Notes: generated by a model not told the origin, from the sequence alone. A stretch of 64,000 nt of DNA from VFJQ01 sp044226525 (GCA_044226525.1 JBGAGV010000003.1:62001-126000), one strand, 5' to 3'; positions 8,855 through 17,346 are shown, numbered from the stretch's first letter. Numbers and translations: made by a program.

Positions 8855-9409
8855 ATGCTCTCCTCGACTTACCTGGCCGCCGCTGCGAGCGGTGGCATTG
8901 GCGAAATGGTCTCCGACACGCTGACCACGTTCGGCGTCAATTGGTGGCTGTTCCTCTCGCAGTGCATCAGCTTCTCTATCGTGGCGTTCCTGCTGCACAA
9001 GATGGCTTACCAGCCGATTCTTTCGATGCTCGAACAGCGCCGCCAGAAGATCGCCGAAGGCCTCGCCGCCGCTGAAAAGAGCAAGGCCGAACTGGCCGCC
9101 GCGCAGGCGAAGGCTTCCGACATCCTTTCCAAGGCCGGCGAAGACGCCCAGCGCCTCATCGACGACGCCAAGAACGCCGCCAAGGCCTTCCGTGAAAAGG
9201 AAGAAGCCCGCGCGACGATGGACGCCGAGCAGCGCATCAACAAGGCCAAGGCCGACGCCGACCGCGAGCACGCCAAGATGCTGGCCAACCTCAAGAAGGA
9301 ACTCGCCCGCCTCGTCATCGACACCACCTCGAAAGTGGCCGGCAAGGTCCTGAGCGATGCCGACCAGCGCCGCCTCTCCGAGGAGGCCTCCAAGCAGCTC
9401 GCTGCTTAA
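8855..9409 (+). CDS. atpF: F1Fo ATP synthase subunit b
   Basis: A 184-residue peripheral-stalk subunit. The N-terminal membrane segment is at about residues 27-50 (NWWLFLSQCISFSIVAFLLH), followed by the conserved QPILSMLEQRRQKI and a long Ala/Lys/Glu-rich coiled coil to near the C-terminus. The residues before the membrane segment (MLSSTYLAAAASGG) are longer than in E. coli b but usual for this phylum. It follows the atpE hairpin and precedes atpH by nine bases. No second b' gene is present, so the stalk is presumably a b homodimer. Confidence 0.95.
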   Translation: MLSSTYLAAAASGGIGEMVSDTLTTFGVNWWLFLSQCISFSIVAFLLHKMAYQPILSMLEQRRQKIAEGLAAAEKSKAELAAAQAKASDILSKAGEDAQRLIDDAKNAAKAFREKEEARATMDAEQRINKAKADADREHAKMLANLKKELARLVIDTTSKVAGKVLSDADQRRLSEEASKQLAA

Positions 9410-9418
9410 TCCCTCGCC

Positions 9419-9820
9419 ATGAAGCTGAGCAAGGAAGCCCGCAAAGCCGCCAAGTCGCTGTTCGTCGCCTGCCTTTCCGAAGGCAAGCTCGACCAGGACA
9501 AGGCGCGCATCGTGGTGAAGGAACTCGCCGAAAAGAAGCCGCGTAAATACCTCGAAATCCTCGAAGGTTTCCAGCGTTACGTGCGACTCGAACTCGCCAA
9601 GCGCCACGCCACCATCGAAAGCGCGACCAACCTCGAGCGCGAAACCCGCGACCAGCTTCGCAAGGCCCTCAAGGCCAAATACGGCAGCGACATCACCACT
9701 GAATTTCAAGTAACGCCCGAGCTGATCGGCGGGCTCCGCATCAAGATCGGCAGCGATGTGTGGGACAACAGTGTCCAGGACCGCATCGCCCGCCTCGAAA
9801 CCGAACTCCTTCACGCCTAA
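9419..9820 (+). CDS. atpH: F1Fo ATP synthase subunit delta, short form
   Basis: A 133-residue protein at the atpH position between atpF and atpA. The C-terminal part is recognisably delta/OSCP (ATNLERETRDQLRKAL, then TEFQVTPELIGGLRIKIGSD), the region that binds subunit b. The usual protein is about 175-185 residues, so the N-terminal six-helix bundle that caps the alpha subunits is shortened: only about 70 residues precede the C-terminal domain. The start is well placed, nine bases after atpF, with no sign of a frameshift. Its position makes the identity safe despite the divergence. Confidence 0.9.
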   Translation: MKLSKEARKAAKSLFVACLSEGKLDQDKARIVVKELAEKKPRKYLEILEGFQRYVRLELAKRHATIESATNLERETRDQLRKALKAKYGSDITTEFQVTPELIGGLRIKIGSDVWDNSVQDRIARLETELLHA

Positions 9821-9832
9821 ACCCACCACGTC

Positions 9833-11359
9833 ATGAGTAACATTCTCCAGGAAATCGAATCGACCATCGGAGCGCTGAAAACCGGCGCCACGAAGTCCAA
9901 CGTCGGCATCGTCCGCGAAGTCGGCGACGGCGTCGCGAAAATCGAAGGTCTCAGCGACGTGATGCTGAACGAGATGATCGACTTCGGCGGCGGTCTCTAC
10001 GGCCTCGCGCTCAACCTCGAAGAGAGCGAAGTCGGCGCCATTCTCCTCGGCGACGACAAGGGCGTGCACGAAGGCACCGAAGTCAAAACGACCGGCCGCC
10101 TCCTCTCCGTTCCCGTCGGCAAGGCCCTCCTCGGCCGCGTGGTCGATGCGCTCGGCAATCCCGTCGATGGCAAAGGCCCGGTGAATGCCGAAGCCTCCTA
10201 CCCCGTTGAAAAGATCGCCCCGGGCATCATCAAGCGTAAGTCGGTCAACCAGCCGGTGCAGACCGGCATCATGGCCATCGACGCGATGATCCCGATCGGT
10301 CGCGGCCAGCGTGAGCTGATCATCGGCGACCGTGCGACCGGCAAGACGACCATCGCGATCGACGCGATGATCAACAACGCCCGCATCAACAAGCAGAACG
10401 AGAAGGATCCGAACTACCGTCCGCTCTACTCGATCTACGTCGCCATCGGCCAGAAGCAGTCGAACGTGGCCCGCGCCATCGCGGTCCTCGAGGAAGCCGG
10501 CGCGATGCCTTACACCATCATCGTCACCGCCACGGCGTCCGATACCGCCACGAACCAATACCTCGCACCGTTCGCCGGGGCGTCGATCGGCGAGTGGTTC
10601 ATGGACAACGGCATGGACGCGCTGATCGTGTTCGACGATCTTTCCAAGCACGCGGTCGCCTATCGCCAGGTGTCGCTGGTGCTCAAGCGCCCGTCGGGCC
10701 GCGAAGCCTATCCGGGCGACGTCTTCTATCTCCACAGCCGCCTGCTCGAGCGTTCCGCTCGCGTGAATGAGCAGAACGGCAACGGCTCGCTCACCGCGCT
10801 GCCGATCATCGAAACGCAGGCGGGCGACGTGTCGGCCTACATTCCGACGAACGTCATCTCGATCACCGACGGCCAGATCTATCTCGAAACCGACCTCTTC
10901 TACCAGGGCATCCGCCCGGCGGTCTCCGTCGGTCTCTCGGTCAGCCGCGTGGGTTCCTCCGCGCAGATCAAGGCGATCAAGCAGGTCGCCGGTAAGATCA
11001 AAGGCGAGCTGGCGCAGTTCCGCGAACTGGCGGCCTTCGCGCAGTTCGGTTCCGACCTCGACGCGGCCACCAAGGCCAAGCTCGATCGCGGCAGCCGCAT
11101 CGTGGAACTCTTCAAGCAGACCCAATACAACCCGCTGACGGTTGAGATGCAGGTCGCCGTGCTCTGGACCATCCAGAACAACCTGATGGACGATGTCGCG
11201 GTCGATAAGATCAAAGACTTCCAGAACAAACTTCAGGACTACTTCAACACCCGCAAGGAAGGCCTGCTCAACAGCATCCGCGAGAAGAAGGCCGTCGACG
11301 ACGCCATCGGCGCCGAGCTGAAGGCCGCGGTGGAAGAGTTCAAGCAGAGCTACAAGTAA
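9833..11359 (+). CDS. atpA: F1Fo ATP synthase subunit alpha
   Basis: A 508-residue subunit that forms the non-catalytic nucleotide sites of the F1 head. The N-terminal beta-barrel begins NVGIVREVGDGVAKIEG. The P-loop is GDRATGKT in the segment RELIIGDRATGKTTIAIDA. Later motifs include SIYVAIGQKQSNVARA and the arginine-finger region SVGLSVSRVGSSAQ. Length matches the family. It starts 12 bases after atpH and ends six bases before atpG. Confidence 0.98.
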   Translation: MSNILQEIESTIGALKTGATKSNVGIVREVGDGVAKIEGLSDVMLNEMIDFGGGLYGLALNLEESEVGAILLGDDKGVHEGTEVKTTGRLLSVPVGKALLGRVVDALGNPVDGKGPVNAEASYPVEKIAPGIIKRKSVNQPVQTGIMAIDAMIPIGRGQRELIIGDRATGKTTIAIDAMINNARINKQNEKDPNYRPLYSIYVAIGQKQSNVARAIAVLEEAGAMPYTIIVTATASDTATNQYLAPFAGASIGEWFMDNGMDALIVFDDLSKHAVAYRQVSLVLKRPSGREAYPGDVFYLHSRLLERSARVNEQNGNGSLTALPIIETQAGDVSAYIPTNVISITDGQIYLETDLFYQGIRPAVSVGLSVSRVGSSAQIKAIKQVAGKIKGELAQFRELAAFAQFGSDLDAATKAKLDRGSRIVELFKQTQYNPLTVEMQVAVLWTIQNNLMDDVAVDKIKDFQNKLQDYFNTRKEGLLNSIREKKAVDDAIGAELKAAVEEFKQSYK

Positions 11360-11365
11360 ACTGCC

Positions 11366-12244
11366 ATGGGAGCCAATACGCGCGACATCCGCCGACGGAT
11401 CAAGTCGGTCAAAAACACTTCGCAGATCACCAAGGCCATGCAGATGGTCGCGGCGGCGAAGATGCGCAAGGCGCAGAACGCTGCGCTGGCGGGCCGCTCG
11501 TATGCCAACCTGCTCCGCCAGGTGCTCGGTTCTCTCACCGATCTCGGCGACGAAGATGCCCACGCCCTGCTCACCTCCCGTGAGGTGAAAAAGGAACTCG
11601 TGCTCGTCATCGCCACGGACAAGGGCCTCTGCGGCGCGCTGAACACCAACCTCTTCCGCGAAGTCGCCAAGTTCGATCCCGAAAAGACCGTTTTCGTCGT
11701 GATCGGCCGCAAGGCGATGCAATATCTCAGCCGCGCCAAGCGCACGGTGCTGGCGGACTTCAACCTGAAGGAAAACTTCCACTTCCTCGAAGCCAAGCAG
11801 GCCTCGAAGTTCTGCATGGAAAAGTTCCTCTCGGGCGAAGTGGACAAGGTGTCCGTCGCTTTCACCGACTTCGTCAATACGCTCAGCCAGATCCCCCGCG
11901 TGCAGCAGCTCCTGCCCATCGCCAGCCTCGAAGTGGGCGACGTGATGAGTTCCGCCGACACGAAAGTCGCCGCGGAAAAGGACAACACGCCTTACCTGTT
12001 CGAGCCCAGCTCCGGCGCAGTGCTCGAAGCGGTGCTCCCGCACTACGTGCACTTCCAGGTCTTCCAGATGATCCTCGACAGCCGTGCCTCCGAGCACAGC
12101 GCGCGCATGGTCGCGATGAAAAACGCGACCGACAACGCCAAGCAGCTCATCAAGGACCTCACCCTCGAATACAACAAGGTCCGCCAGGCGGCCATCACCA
12201 CCGAACTTCTCGAAATCTCCACGGCGCAGATCGCGCTCGGTTAA
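11366..12244 (+). CDS. atpG: F1Fo ATP synthase subunit gamma
   Basis: A 292-residue central-shaft subunit. The N-terminal helix has the usual DIRRRIKSVKNTSQITKAM and MVAAAKMRKAQ, and the C-terminal helix is MVAMKNATDNAKQLI with LEYNKVRQAAITTELLEI. These two helices form the coiled-coil rotor that turns inside alpha3-beta3. The start six bases after atpA is the natural one. Confidence 0.97.
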   Translation: MGANTRDIRRRIKSVKNTSQITKAMQMVAAAKMRKAQNAALAGRSYANLLRQVLGSLTDLGDEDAHALLTSREVKKELVLVIATDKGLCGALNTNLFREVAKFDPEKTVFVVIGRKAMQYLSRAKRTVLADFNLKENFHFLEAKQASKFCMEKFLSGEVDKVSVAFTDFVNTLSQIPRVQQLLPIASLEVGDVMSSADTKVAAEKDNTPYLFEPSSGAVLEAVLPHYVHFQVFQMILDSRASEHSARMVAMKNATDNAKQLIKDLTLEYNKVRQAAITTELLEISTAQIALG

Positions 12245-12271
12245 TCTCTCTCCCATCACCATCGCAAAGCT

Positions 12272-13684
12272 ATGAGCAATCAAGGAACCATCGTCCAAGT
12301 CATCGGCGCCGTCGTTGACGTCGACTTCAGCGAGTCGGGCAAACTGCCCGGCATCTATGAAGCGCTGGAGATCAACTTCAACGTCAGCGGGCAGGACACC
12401 AAGCTCGTCCTCGAAGTGCAGCAGCACCTCGGCGAAAACTGGGTCCGCGCCATCGCGATGAGCAGCTCGGAAGGCCTCAAGCGCGGCATGAAAGCCGTCG
12501 CGACCGGCGCCCCGATCAGCGTCCCGGTGGGCGAAGGCACCCTCGGCCGCATCTTCAACGTCACCGGCGACCCGGTGGACGAGCGCGGCGAAGTCCCGCA
12601 CGAGAAGCGTTACCCCATTCACCGCGCGGCTCCCACGCTCCTCGATCAGGACGTGAAGTCGAGCATCCTCGAGACCGGCATCAAGGTCATCGACCTCATC
12701 TGCCCCTTCACCAAGGGTGGCAAGGTCGGCGCCTTCGGTGGTGCGGGCGTCGGCAAGACCGTCGTCATTCTCGAGCTGATCAACAACATCGCCAAGCAGC
12801 ACGGTGGCTTCTCCGTCTTCGCCGGCGTGGGTGAGCGTTCCCGCGAGGGCAACGATCTCTACCACGAAATGAGCGACGCGGGCGTCATCAACCAGAAGGA
12901 CCTCAGCAAGTCCAAGGTGGCGCTGGTCTATGGCCAGATGAATGAACCTCCGGGCGCCCGCCTCCGCGTCGCGCTGTCGGCCCTCTCGATGGCGGAATAT
13001 TTCCGCGACGAGAAGAACCAGGACGTGCTCCTGTTCGTCGATAACGTGTTCCGCTTCTCGCAGGCCGGTTCCGAAGTGTCCGCGCTCCTCGGCCGCACGC
13101 CGTCGGCGGTGGGTTACCAGCCCACGCTCGCCGCGGAAATGGGCCAGCTTCAGGAACGCATCACCTCGACGACCAAGGGTTCCATCACCTCGGTGCAGGC
13201 GGTTTACGTCCCCGCGGACGATCTGACCGACCCCGCTCCGGCGAACACCTTTGCGCACCTCGACTCGACCATCGTGCTGGAGCGTTCCATCGCCGAGCTG
13301 GGCATCTACCCGGCCGTCGATCCGCTCGCCTCGACCTCCAAGGCGCTCGCGCCGGAAGTCGTCGGCCAGGAACACTACGAAGTCGCCCGTGGCGTGCAGC
13401 GCGTGCTCCAGCGTTACAAGGACCTGCAGGACATCATCGCGATCTTGGGCATGGATGAACTCTCGCCCGAGGACAAGCTGACCGTGTTCCGCGCCCGTAA
13501 GATCCAGCGCTTCCTTTCGCAGCCCTTCCACGTGGCCGAAGTCTTCACCGGCACGCCCGGCCAGTATGTGCCGATCGCCGATACGGTGCGCGGCTTCAAG
13601 GAAGTCCTCGAAGGCAAGCACGACGACGTGCCCGAAGCCAACTTCTACATGAAGGGCGGCATCGACACAGTGCGCGCCTCCTGA
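12272..13684 (+). CDS. atpD: F1Fo ATP synthase subunit beta (catalytic)
   Basis: A 470-residue catalytic subunit. The P-loop is GGAGVGKT in KVGAFGGAGVGKTVVILELI, followed by the catalytic GERSREGNDLYHEM and the Walker B strand DVLLFVDNVFRFSQAGSEVS. The C-terminal domain holds the DELSPEDKLTVFRARKIQRF segment near the DELSEED position. It is the seventh gene of the operon. A 77-base A/T-rich gap follows before atpC, the widest gap after the atpE-atpF one. Confidence 0.98.
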   Translation: MSNQGTIVQVIGAVVDVDFSESGKLPGIYEALEINFNVSGQDTKLVLEVQQHLGENWVRAIAMSSSEGLKRGMKAVATGAPISVPVGEGTLGRIFNVTGDPVDERGEVPHEKRYPIHRAAPTLLDQDVKSSILETGIKVIDLICPFTKGGKVGAFGGAGVGKTVVILELINNIAKQHGGFSVFAGVGERSREGNDLYHEMSDAGVINQKDLSKSKVALVYGQMNEPPGARLRVALSALSMAEYFRDEKNQDVLLFVDNVFRFSQAGSEVSALLGRTPSAVGYQPTLAAEMGQLQERITSTTKGSITSVQAVYVPADDLTDPAPANTFAHLDSTIVLERSIAELGIYPAVDPLASTSKALAPEVVGQEHYEVARGVQRVLQRYKDLQDIIAILGMDELSPEDKLTVFRARKIQRFLSQPFHVAEVFTGTPGQYVPIADTVRGFKEVLEGKHDDVPEANFYMKGGIDTVRAS

Positions 13685-13727
13685 AGCAATTTAACATTCA
13701 GGATCTGGACCAGCGGTCTGCGCCCCC

Positions 13728-13759
13728 AATCCTAAATGCTAAATCTTAAATCCTAAATC
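13728..13759. repeat. A/T-rich micro-repeat (CTAAAT units) just before atpC
   Basis: Four imperfect 8-9 base units of the form TCCTAAAT / GCTAAAT / CTTAAAT / CCTAAATC follow each other and end two bases before the atpC start codon. The composition contrasts sharply with the G/C-rich genes on both sides. It probably keeps the atpC ribosome-binding region unstructured. I see no strong Shine-Dalgarno sequence in it. Confidence 0.55.
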
Positions 13760-13761
13760 AC

Positions 13762-14178
13762 ATGGCAGCCACTCTCCGCCTCGAAATCGTCACTCCTGAG
13801 TCGAAAGCGTATAGCGACGACGTGGAATTCGTCGTCCTGCCGGCGGTCGAAGGCGAGATGGGCGTGTATCCCATGCACGTCCCGCTGATGACGCAGATCT
13901 ATCCCGGTGAACTCATCGTCACCAAGGATGGCAAGACTCATCACCTCGCCGTTGGCGAAGGCTTCGTGCAGATCACCGCAGACAAGGTGAACGTCCTCGT
14001 GGACATGGCCATCGAGGAAACGCACATCGACGAATCCGCCGCCGAAGCCGCCGTGAAGCGCGCCGAGGAAGCCCTCTCCAAAGCCCACGAACTCGGCGGC
14101 GAAGAAGCCGCGGCAGTTCAGGCGGCCTTGGCGAAGTCCCTCGCCCAGCTTCACGTCAAACGTCGCCGTCGCGGCTAG
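13762..14178 (+). CDS. atpC: F1Fo ATP synthase subunit epsilon
   Basis: A 138-residue subunit. The N-terminal beta-sandwich (LRLEIVTPESKAYSDDVEFV, VLPAVEGEMGVYPMHVPL) packs against gamma, and the C-terminal helical hairpin is Ala/Glu-rich (EAAVKRAEEALSKAHELG). The last residues, HVKRRRRG, are basic. It is the last gene of the operon, with a clear intrinsic terminator 58 bases after its stop. Confidence 0.96.
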   Translation: MAATLRLEIVTPESKAYSDDVEFVVLPAVEGEMGVYPMHVPLMTQIYPGELIVTKDGKTHHLAVGEGFVQITADKVNVLVDMAIEETHIDESAAEAAVKRAEEALSKAHELGGEEAAAVQAALAKSLAQLHVKRRRRG

Positions 14179-14236
14179 GCCGCTTCCGCGAGCGCAACGC
14201 CAGTTCGAGTTCCTCGCCTGGCCCCAAACCATTCGA

Positions 14237-14268
14237 CTGCCCGCCTCCCCGGCGGGCAGTTTCGTTTT
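14237..14268 (+). terminator. Intrinsic terminator of the ATP synthase operon
   Basis: A nine-base perfect stem (CTGCCCGCC / GGCGGGCAG) with a five-base loop is directly followed by TTTCGTTTT. It lies 58 bases after the atpC stop, the expected end of the operon transcript. Confidence 0.85.
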
Positions 14269-15014
14269 CTGGGTAGATTAATGCCGGGCACGGGCAATCG
14301 GCAGGCTGCAAACCGGCGGCAGATTCTGGATTCCAACGGGCAACCTGGCCGTGTCTGTTCAACCCACCGGGCAGCGTGGAATGATGGAGGTAAGCGAAGC
14401 GGCCCCCGGCGAAAATAGCAGGAACCGACGGAATGGACGGCCCCGTCGGTTCGCCGTGGTGGCGATAAAGGAGGAAAAGGCAGTGGTATGAGTCCGCCTT
14501 CCCACGCCCAAACGAGTCTCCCCGCCAAGTCCGGAATCGAAACACGCAGACACAATCGACACACTATTTCACGAGCCGCCGCTGCGCCACGTCACCGAGA
14601 CCGAGGGAGGCAAGCGCTGGAAACGCTGGTTCGCCCTGCGTCTGGTCGAGGAGATGAACAGACACAATAAACACACTATTTTGCGTGCCGCCGCTGCGCC
14701 ACGTCACCGAGGCCGAGGGAGGCAAGCGCTGGAAACGCTGCTTCGCCCTGCGGCTCGTCGGGGAGACGAACAGACACAATAAACACACTATTCTGTGAGC
14801 CGCCGTTCCACCGCCTCGCCGAGACTGAGGGAGACGCACGCCGGAAACTGCTGCGTCCGTTCAGCCGCGAACCGGATCAGCATGCCACGATCAAGTCCCA
14901 ACGGGGCGCCCCCCGCCACCCTCATGGCCACAACCTCTCGCAGAGATCGCATTGCGCGGAGCTTGCCAATATTCCCACGTCTCGGCGATTAAGCGCACAC
15001 GACTCCATTCGCCC
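14269..15014. other. Gene-free repeat block A
   Basis: About 750 bases with no credible gene on either strand: short frames here lack recognisable domains. It contains a CCGACGG/CCGTCGG hairpin inside a segment GACGGAATGGACGG (near 14427-14440), then the 112-bp tandem repeats. The order 'GACGGAATGGACGG ... CAGACACA ... ACACTATTT' recurs in the gene-free block at 52.6-53.4 kb, so the two blocks look like diverged copies of one dispersed element. The last 150 bases, before the esterase gene, hold nothing I recognise beyond its promoter region. Confidence 0.55.
14561..14870. repeat. 112-bp tandem repeat, two full copies and one decayed partial copy
   Basis: Units start with ACACTATT at 14561, 14673 and 14785, an exact 112-base period. 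Units 1 and 2 differ at 9 positions by my count (about 92% identical); unit 3 keeps the first ~75 bases with more changes and then fades. Each full unit ends with CAGACACAATAAAC. The 5' flank of unit 1 carries a related junction, CAGACACAATCGAC. The period is not a multiple of three, so the array does not encode a repeated peptide in one frame. Confidence 0.85.
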
Positions 15015-15800
15015 ATGAAACCCCTCGCTCTCCTTCCCGCCCTCTCCTTCGCTTTCGCTCTCAGCGTTCACGCCGATGACATCCGCCGCATCGCGCTCGA
15101 TGGCTCCCCGGCCCCGGCTCCGGCAGAGGATACGACGAGCAAAGACGGACTCGCCCGGATCAAGAAACTCGACCAACCGGCGCTCGAACTTTTCCCCTGC
15201 GAAAAACAGCCGTCGCAGGGCACGATCATGGTTTCGCCCGGGGGCGGTTACGGCGGGCTCGCCATTACACACGAAGGGCGCGCCGTCGCAAAGATGCTGA
15301 ACGACGCCGGCTGGGACGCCGCCGTGCTGCTTTATCACATCAACGCCGGGGACCAGACCCGCGCGCTGGCCCTCGATGACGCGAAGACCGCGCTGTCGCT
15401 GCTGCAAAAACGCGGCGGTGAATTCGGCCTCAGCACCAAACGCATCGGTGCGATGGGCTTCTCCGCCGGGGGACATCTCACCGCGCGGCTCGGCCACGAA
15501 ACGTCCGGTGGCAAATCGCCGCAGTTCCTCGTTCTCATGTATCCCGCCTATCTCGACAAGGACGGGAGGGTGCTCGACGAAGTCACCCCGTTGAACGCGC
15601 CCACCTTTCTCTACGTCGCCGGCAACGACAAATTCGCCCCCGGTTCCATCGCCTACGCCGCCGCGTGCGAAGCGGCACACATCCGCCACGAACTCCACAA
15701 GCCCGACCTCGGCGGCCACGGCTTCGGCCTGAAAAAAGATCGCCTTCCCGCCGTGCAGGACTGGCCGGAAAAACTCCGCGCCTTCCTCGGCTCGCTATAA
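15015..15800 (+). CDS. Exported alpha/beta-hydrolase (esterase/acetyl-xylan esterase type)
   Basis: A 261-residue protein with a signal peptide (MKPLALLPALSFAFALSVHA). The fold is shown by the oxyanion segment SPGGGYGGLAITHEG and the nucleophile elbow MGFSAGGHLTA (GFSAGG). The acid is probably the Asp in YVAGNDKFAPG, and the base is the His in LGGHGFGLK near the C-terminus. Such dienelactone-hydrolase or Axe-like esterases remove acyl groups from plant polysaccharides in related bacteria; the substrate here is inferred only from the neighbouring exported sugar genes. The ATG at 15015 opens directly on the signal peptide. Confidence 0.85.
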   Translation: MKPLALLPALSFAFALSVHADDIRRIALDGSPAPAPAEDTTSKDGLARIKKLDQPALELFPCEKQPSQGTIMVSPGGGYGGLAITHEGRAVAKMLNDAGWDAAVLLYHINAGDQTRALALDDAKTALSLLQKRGGEFGLSTKRIGAMGFSAGGHLTARLGHETSGGKSPQFLVLMYPAYLDKDGRVLDEVTPLNAPTFLYVAGNDKFAPGSIAYAAACEAAHIRHELHKPDLGGHGFGLKKDRLPAVQDWPEKLRAFLGSL

Positions 15801-15807
15801 CCCGGAA

Positions 15808-15840
15808 CATGGAGCGCCCGCGTCCCGCCGGGGCTCCATG
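15808..15840. repeat. Hairpin of a dispersed GAGCGCC..GCGTCCCGCC repeat family
   Basis: Arms CATGGAGC (15808-15815) and GCTCCATG (15833-15840) enclose an inner CCCG/CGGG pairing. The sequence GAGCGCCCGCGTCCCGCC is close to copies at 44968, 45059 (inverted) and 56714. It sits eight bases after the esterase stop, where it may also serve as a transcript end, but there is no T-run. Confidence 0.55.
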
Positions 15841-15903
15841 CCACCCATTCGGGTGCTTGAAGAACAGGCCCGCTCTCTCAGGCTCATCATCCCTTTCACT
15901 CCC

Positions 15904-17346
15904 ATGTCCTTCAGCCTTTCCCGCCGCCGTTTCCTCTCCCATTCCACCACGCTCGCCGCCGCCAGCGCCTTTGGTCCGAACCTGCTCCTGCGCGGGCTGG
16001 AAGCCGGCAGCAGCAAGCTGAACATCGCCGTCATCGGTGCGAACGGCAAAGGCCAGGTCGATACCGCCAAGGTCGCGCTCGATCATAACATCGTCGCTCT
16101 CGTCGATATCGACCAGACGCGCCTCGAAAGCGCCGCGAAGACGCTTGCTCGCAAATACTCCGACGCAAAAGCAACCGGCCCCTCCGCGCCGAAACTATTC
16201 ACCGACTATCGCAAGATGTTCGATGAGATGAGCAAGAGCATCGACGCCGTCATCGTCTCGACGCCTGACCATTCTCACTACCCCGCGGCCGTCTGGGCGC
16301 TGAAAAACGGCAAACCGGTCTGCGTGCAGAAACCGCTCTGCAACACCATCTGGGAAGTGCGCGAGCTGCATCGCCTCGCCAAGGAAGCGAAAGTGCTTAC
16401 GCAGATGGGCAACCAGGGCCGCACCATGGAAGGCCAGCGCCTTGCCAAGGAGTGGATCGACCAAGGGGCCATCGGCACGCTGAAAGAAATCCGCCTCTGG
16501 ACGAACCGCCCGCTCTGGGCACAGGGACCGATGAATAAGAAACCTGCGACGTGCCCACCACACGTGAACTGGGATCTCTTCCTCGGCGTCGAACCGAGCG
16601 AGCCCTATTTCGAATTCGAGGTGCCGCCGGGCGTGCCCGCGAAACCCGAGAAAGGTTTCTGTATTCATCCGTGGAACTGGCGTGGCTGGTGGCAATTTGG
16701 CTCCGGTGCGCTCGGCGACATGGGCTGCCACATCATGGACGCCACCTTCAGCATTCTCGGCCAGCAGATTCCCATGAAGATCGAGGTTGAGAGCGGACCG
16801 ATCACCGAGCTGAACGCCCCGCTTTGGACCACACTCACCTATCACTTTGCTCCCAGCGTCACGCACCCACCGCTCACCGTGAGCTGGCATGATGGCAGCC
16901 GCGACGGAAAACCGAATCGCCCCGAGCGGGATTCACGCGTTCCCGAAGCCGCCTTCGCCAAAGCCAGCAGCGGCATGATGTTCATCGGCACCGAAGGCGT
17001 CGTCTTCGAAGCGGACGCGTATTGCGCCAATCCGGTCATCTATCCCGATGAACGCTTCGCGGATGTGAAAAAAGCGATGGAGAGCGGCAAGATCAAAAAG
17101 ACCGAGGCGCGCAGCCCGATGCCTGACAATCCTCAAGGCGAGTGGGCGCACTGCATCGTCAACGGCGGCACGCCTTCCTCCAACTTCGACTACGCCGCGC
17201 CGCTCGCCGAGTTCGTCTCGCTCGGCAATCTCGCCATCCGCTCCGGCCAGACCATTCAGTGGGATGCGAAAGCGATGCGCGTCACCAACGTCGAAGCCGC
17301 CAACCGTTTCATCAAGCGGCCGTCGTATCGCGCGGGCTGGGTGTAA
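15904..17346 (+). CDS. Tat-exported Gfo/Idh/MocA family oxidoreductase
   Basis: A 480-residue protein. The start at 15904 gives SLSRRRFLSHSTTLAAAS, a twin-arginine signal. The NAD(P)-binding strand is LNIAVIGANGKGQ, a variant of the GxGxxG loop, and VDIDQTR lies at the end of the next strand. The catalytic Lys-Pro pair appears as CVQKPLCN (EKP in the classical enzymes), preceded by TPDHSHYPA. Exported members are abundant in Verrucomicrobia; several families of this fold oxidise sugars at C3 with a tightly bound cofactor. That this one does so is inference, supported by the DUF1080 gene at 30.5 kb and the sugar isomerase two genes downstream. Confidence 0.9.
   Translation: MSFSLSRRRFLSHSTTLAAASAFGPNLLLRGLEAGSSKLNIAVIGANGKGQVDTAKVALDHNIVALVDIDQTRLESAAKTLARKYSDAKATGPSAPKLFTDYRKMFDEMSKSIDAVIVSTPDHSHYPAAVWALKNGKPVCVQKPLCNTIWEVRELHRLAKEAKVLTQMGNQGRTMEGQRLAKEWIDQGAIGTLKEIRLWTNRPLWAQGPMNKKPATCPPHVNWDLFLGVEPSEPYFEFEVPPGVPAKPEKGFCIHPWNWRGWWQFGSGALGDMGCHIMDATFSILGQQIPMKIEVESGPITELNAPLWTTLTYHFAPSVTHPPLTVSWHDGSRDGKPNRPERDSRVPEAAFAKASSGMMFIGTEGVVFEADAYCANPVIYPDERFADVKKAMESGKIKKTEARSPMPDNPQGEWAHCIVNGGTPSSNFDYAAPLAEFVSLGNLAIRSGQTIQWDAKAMRVTNVEAANRFIKRPSYRAGWV

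Noticed and set aside
8780..13621. 1613-codon open frame on the minus strand opposite the ATP synthase genes
   Set aside because: It is a shadow of highly conserved atp genes on the other strand; its composition (His/Asp/Arg-rich low complexity) and lack of any domain fit G/C codon bias, not a real protein.
14561..14870. CRISPR array
   Set aside because: The repeats are 112 bp, directly adjacent, without spacers, and unit 3 is decayed; no cas gene is near.
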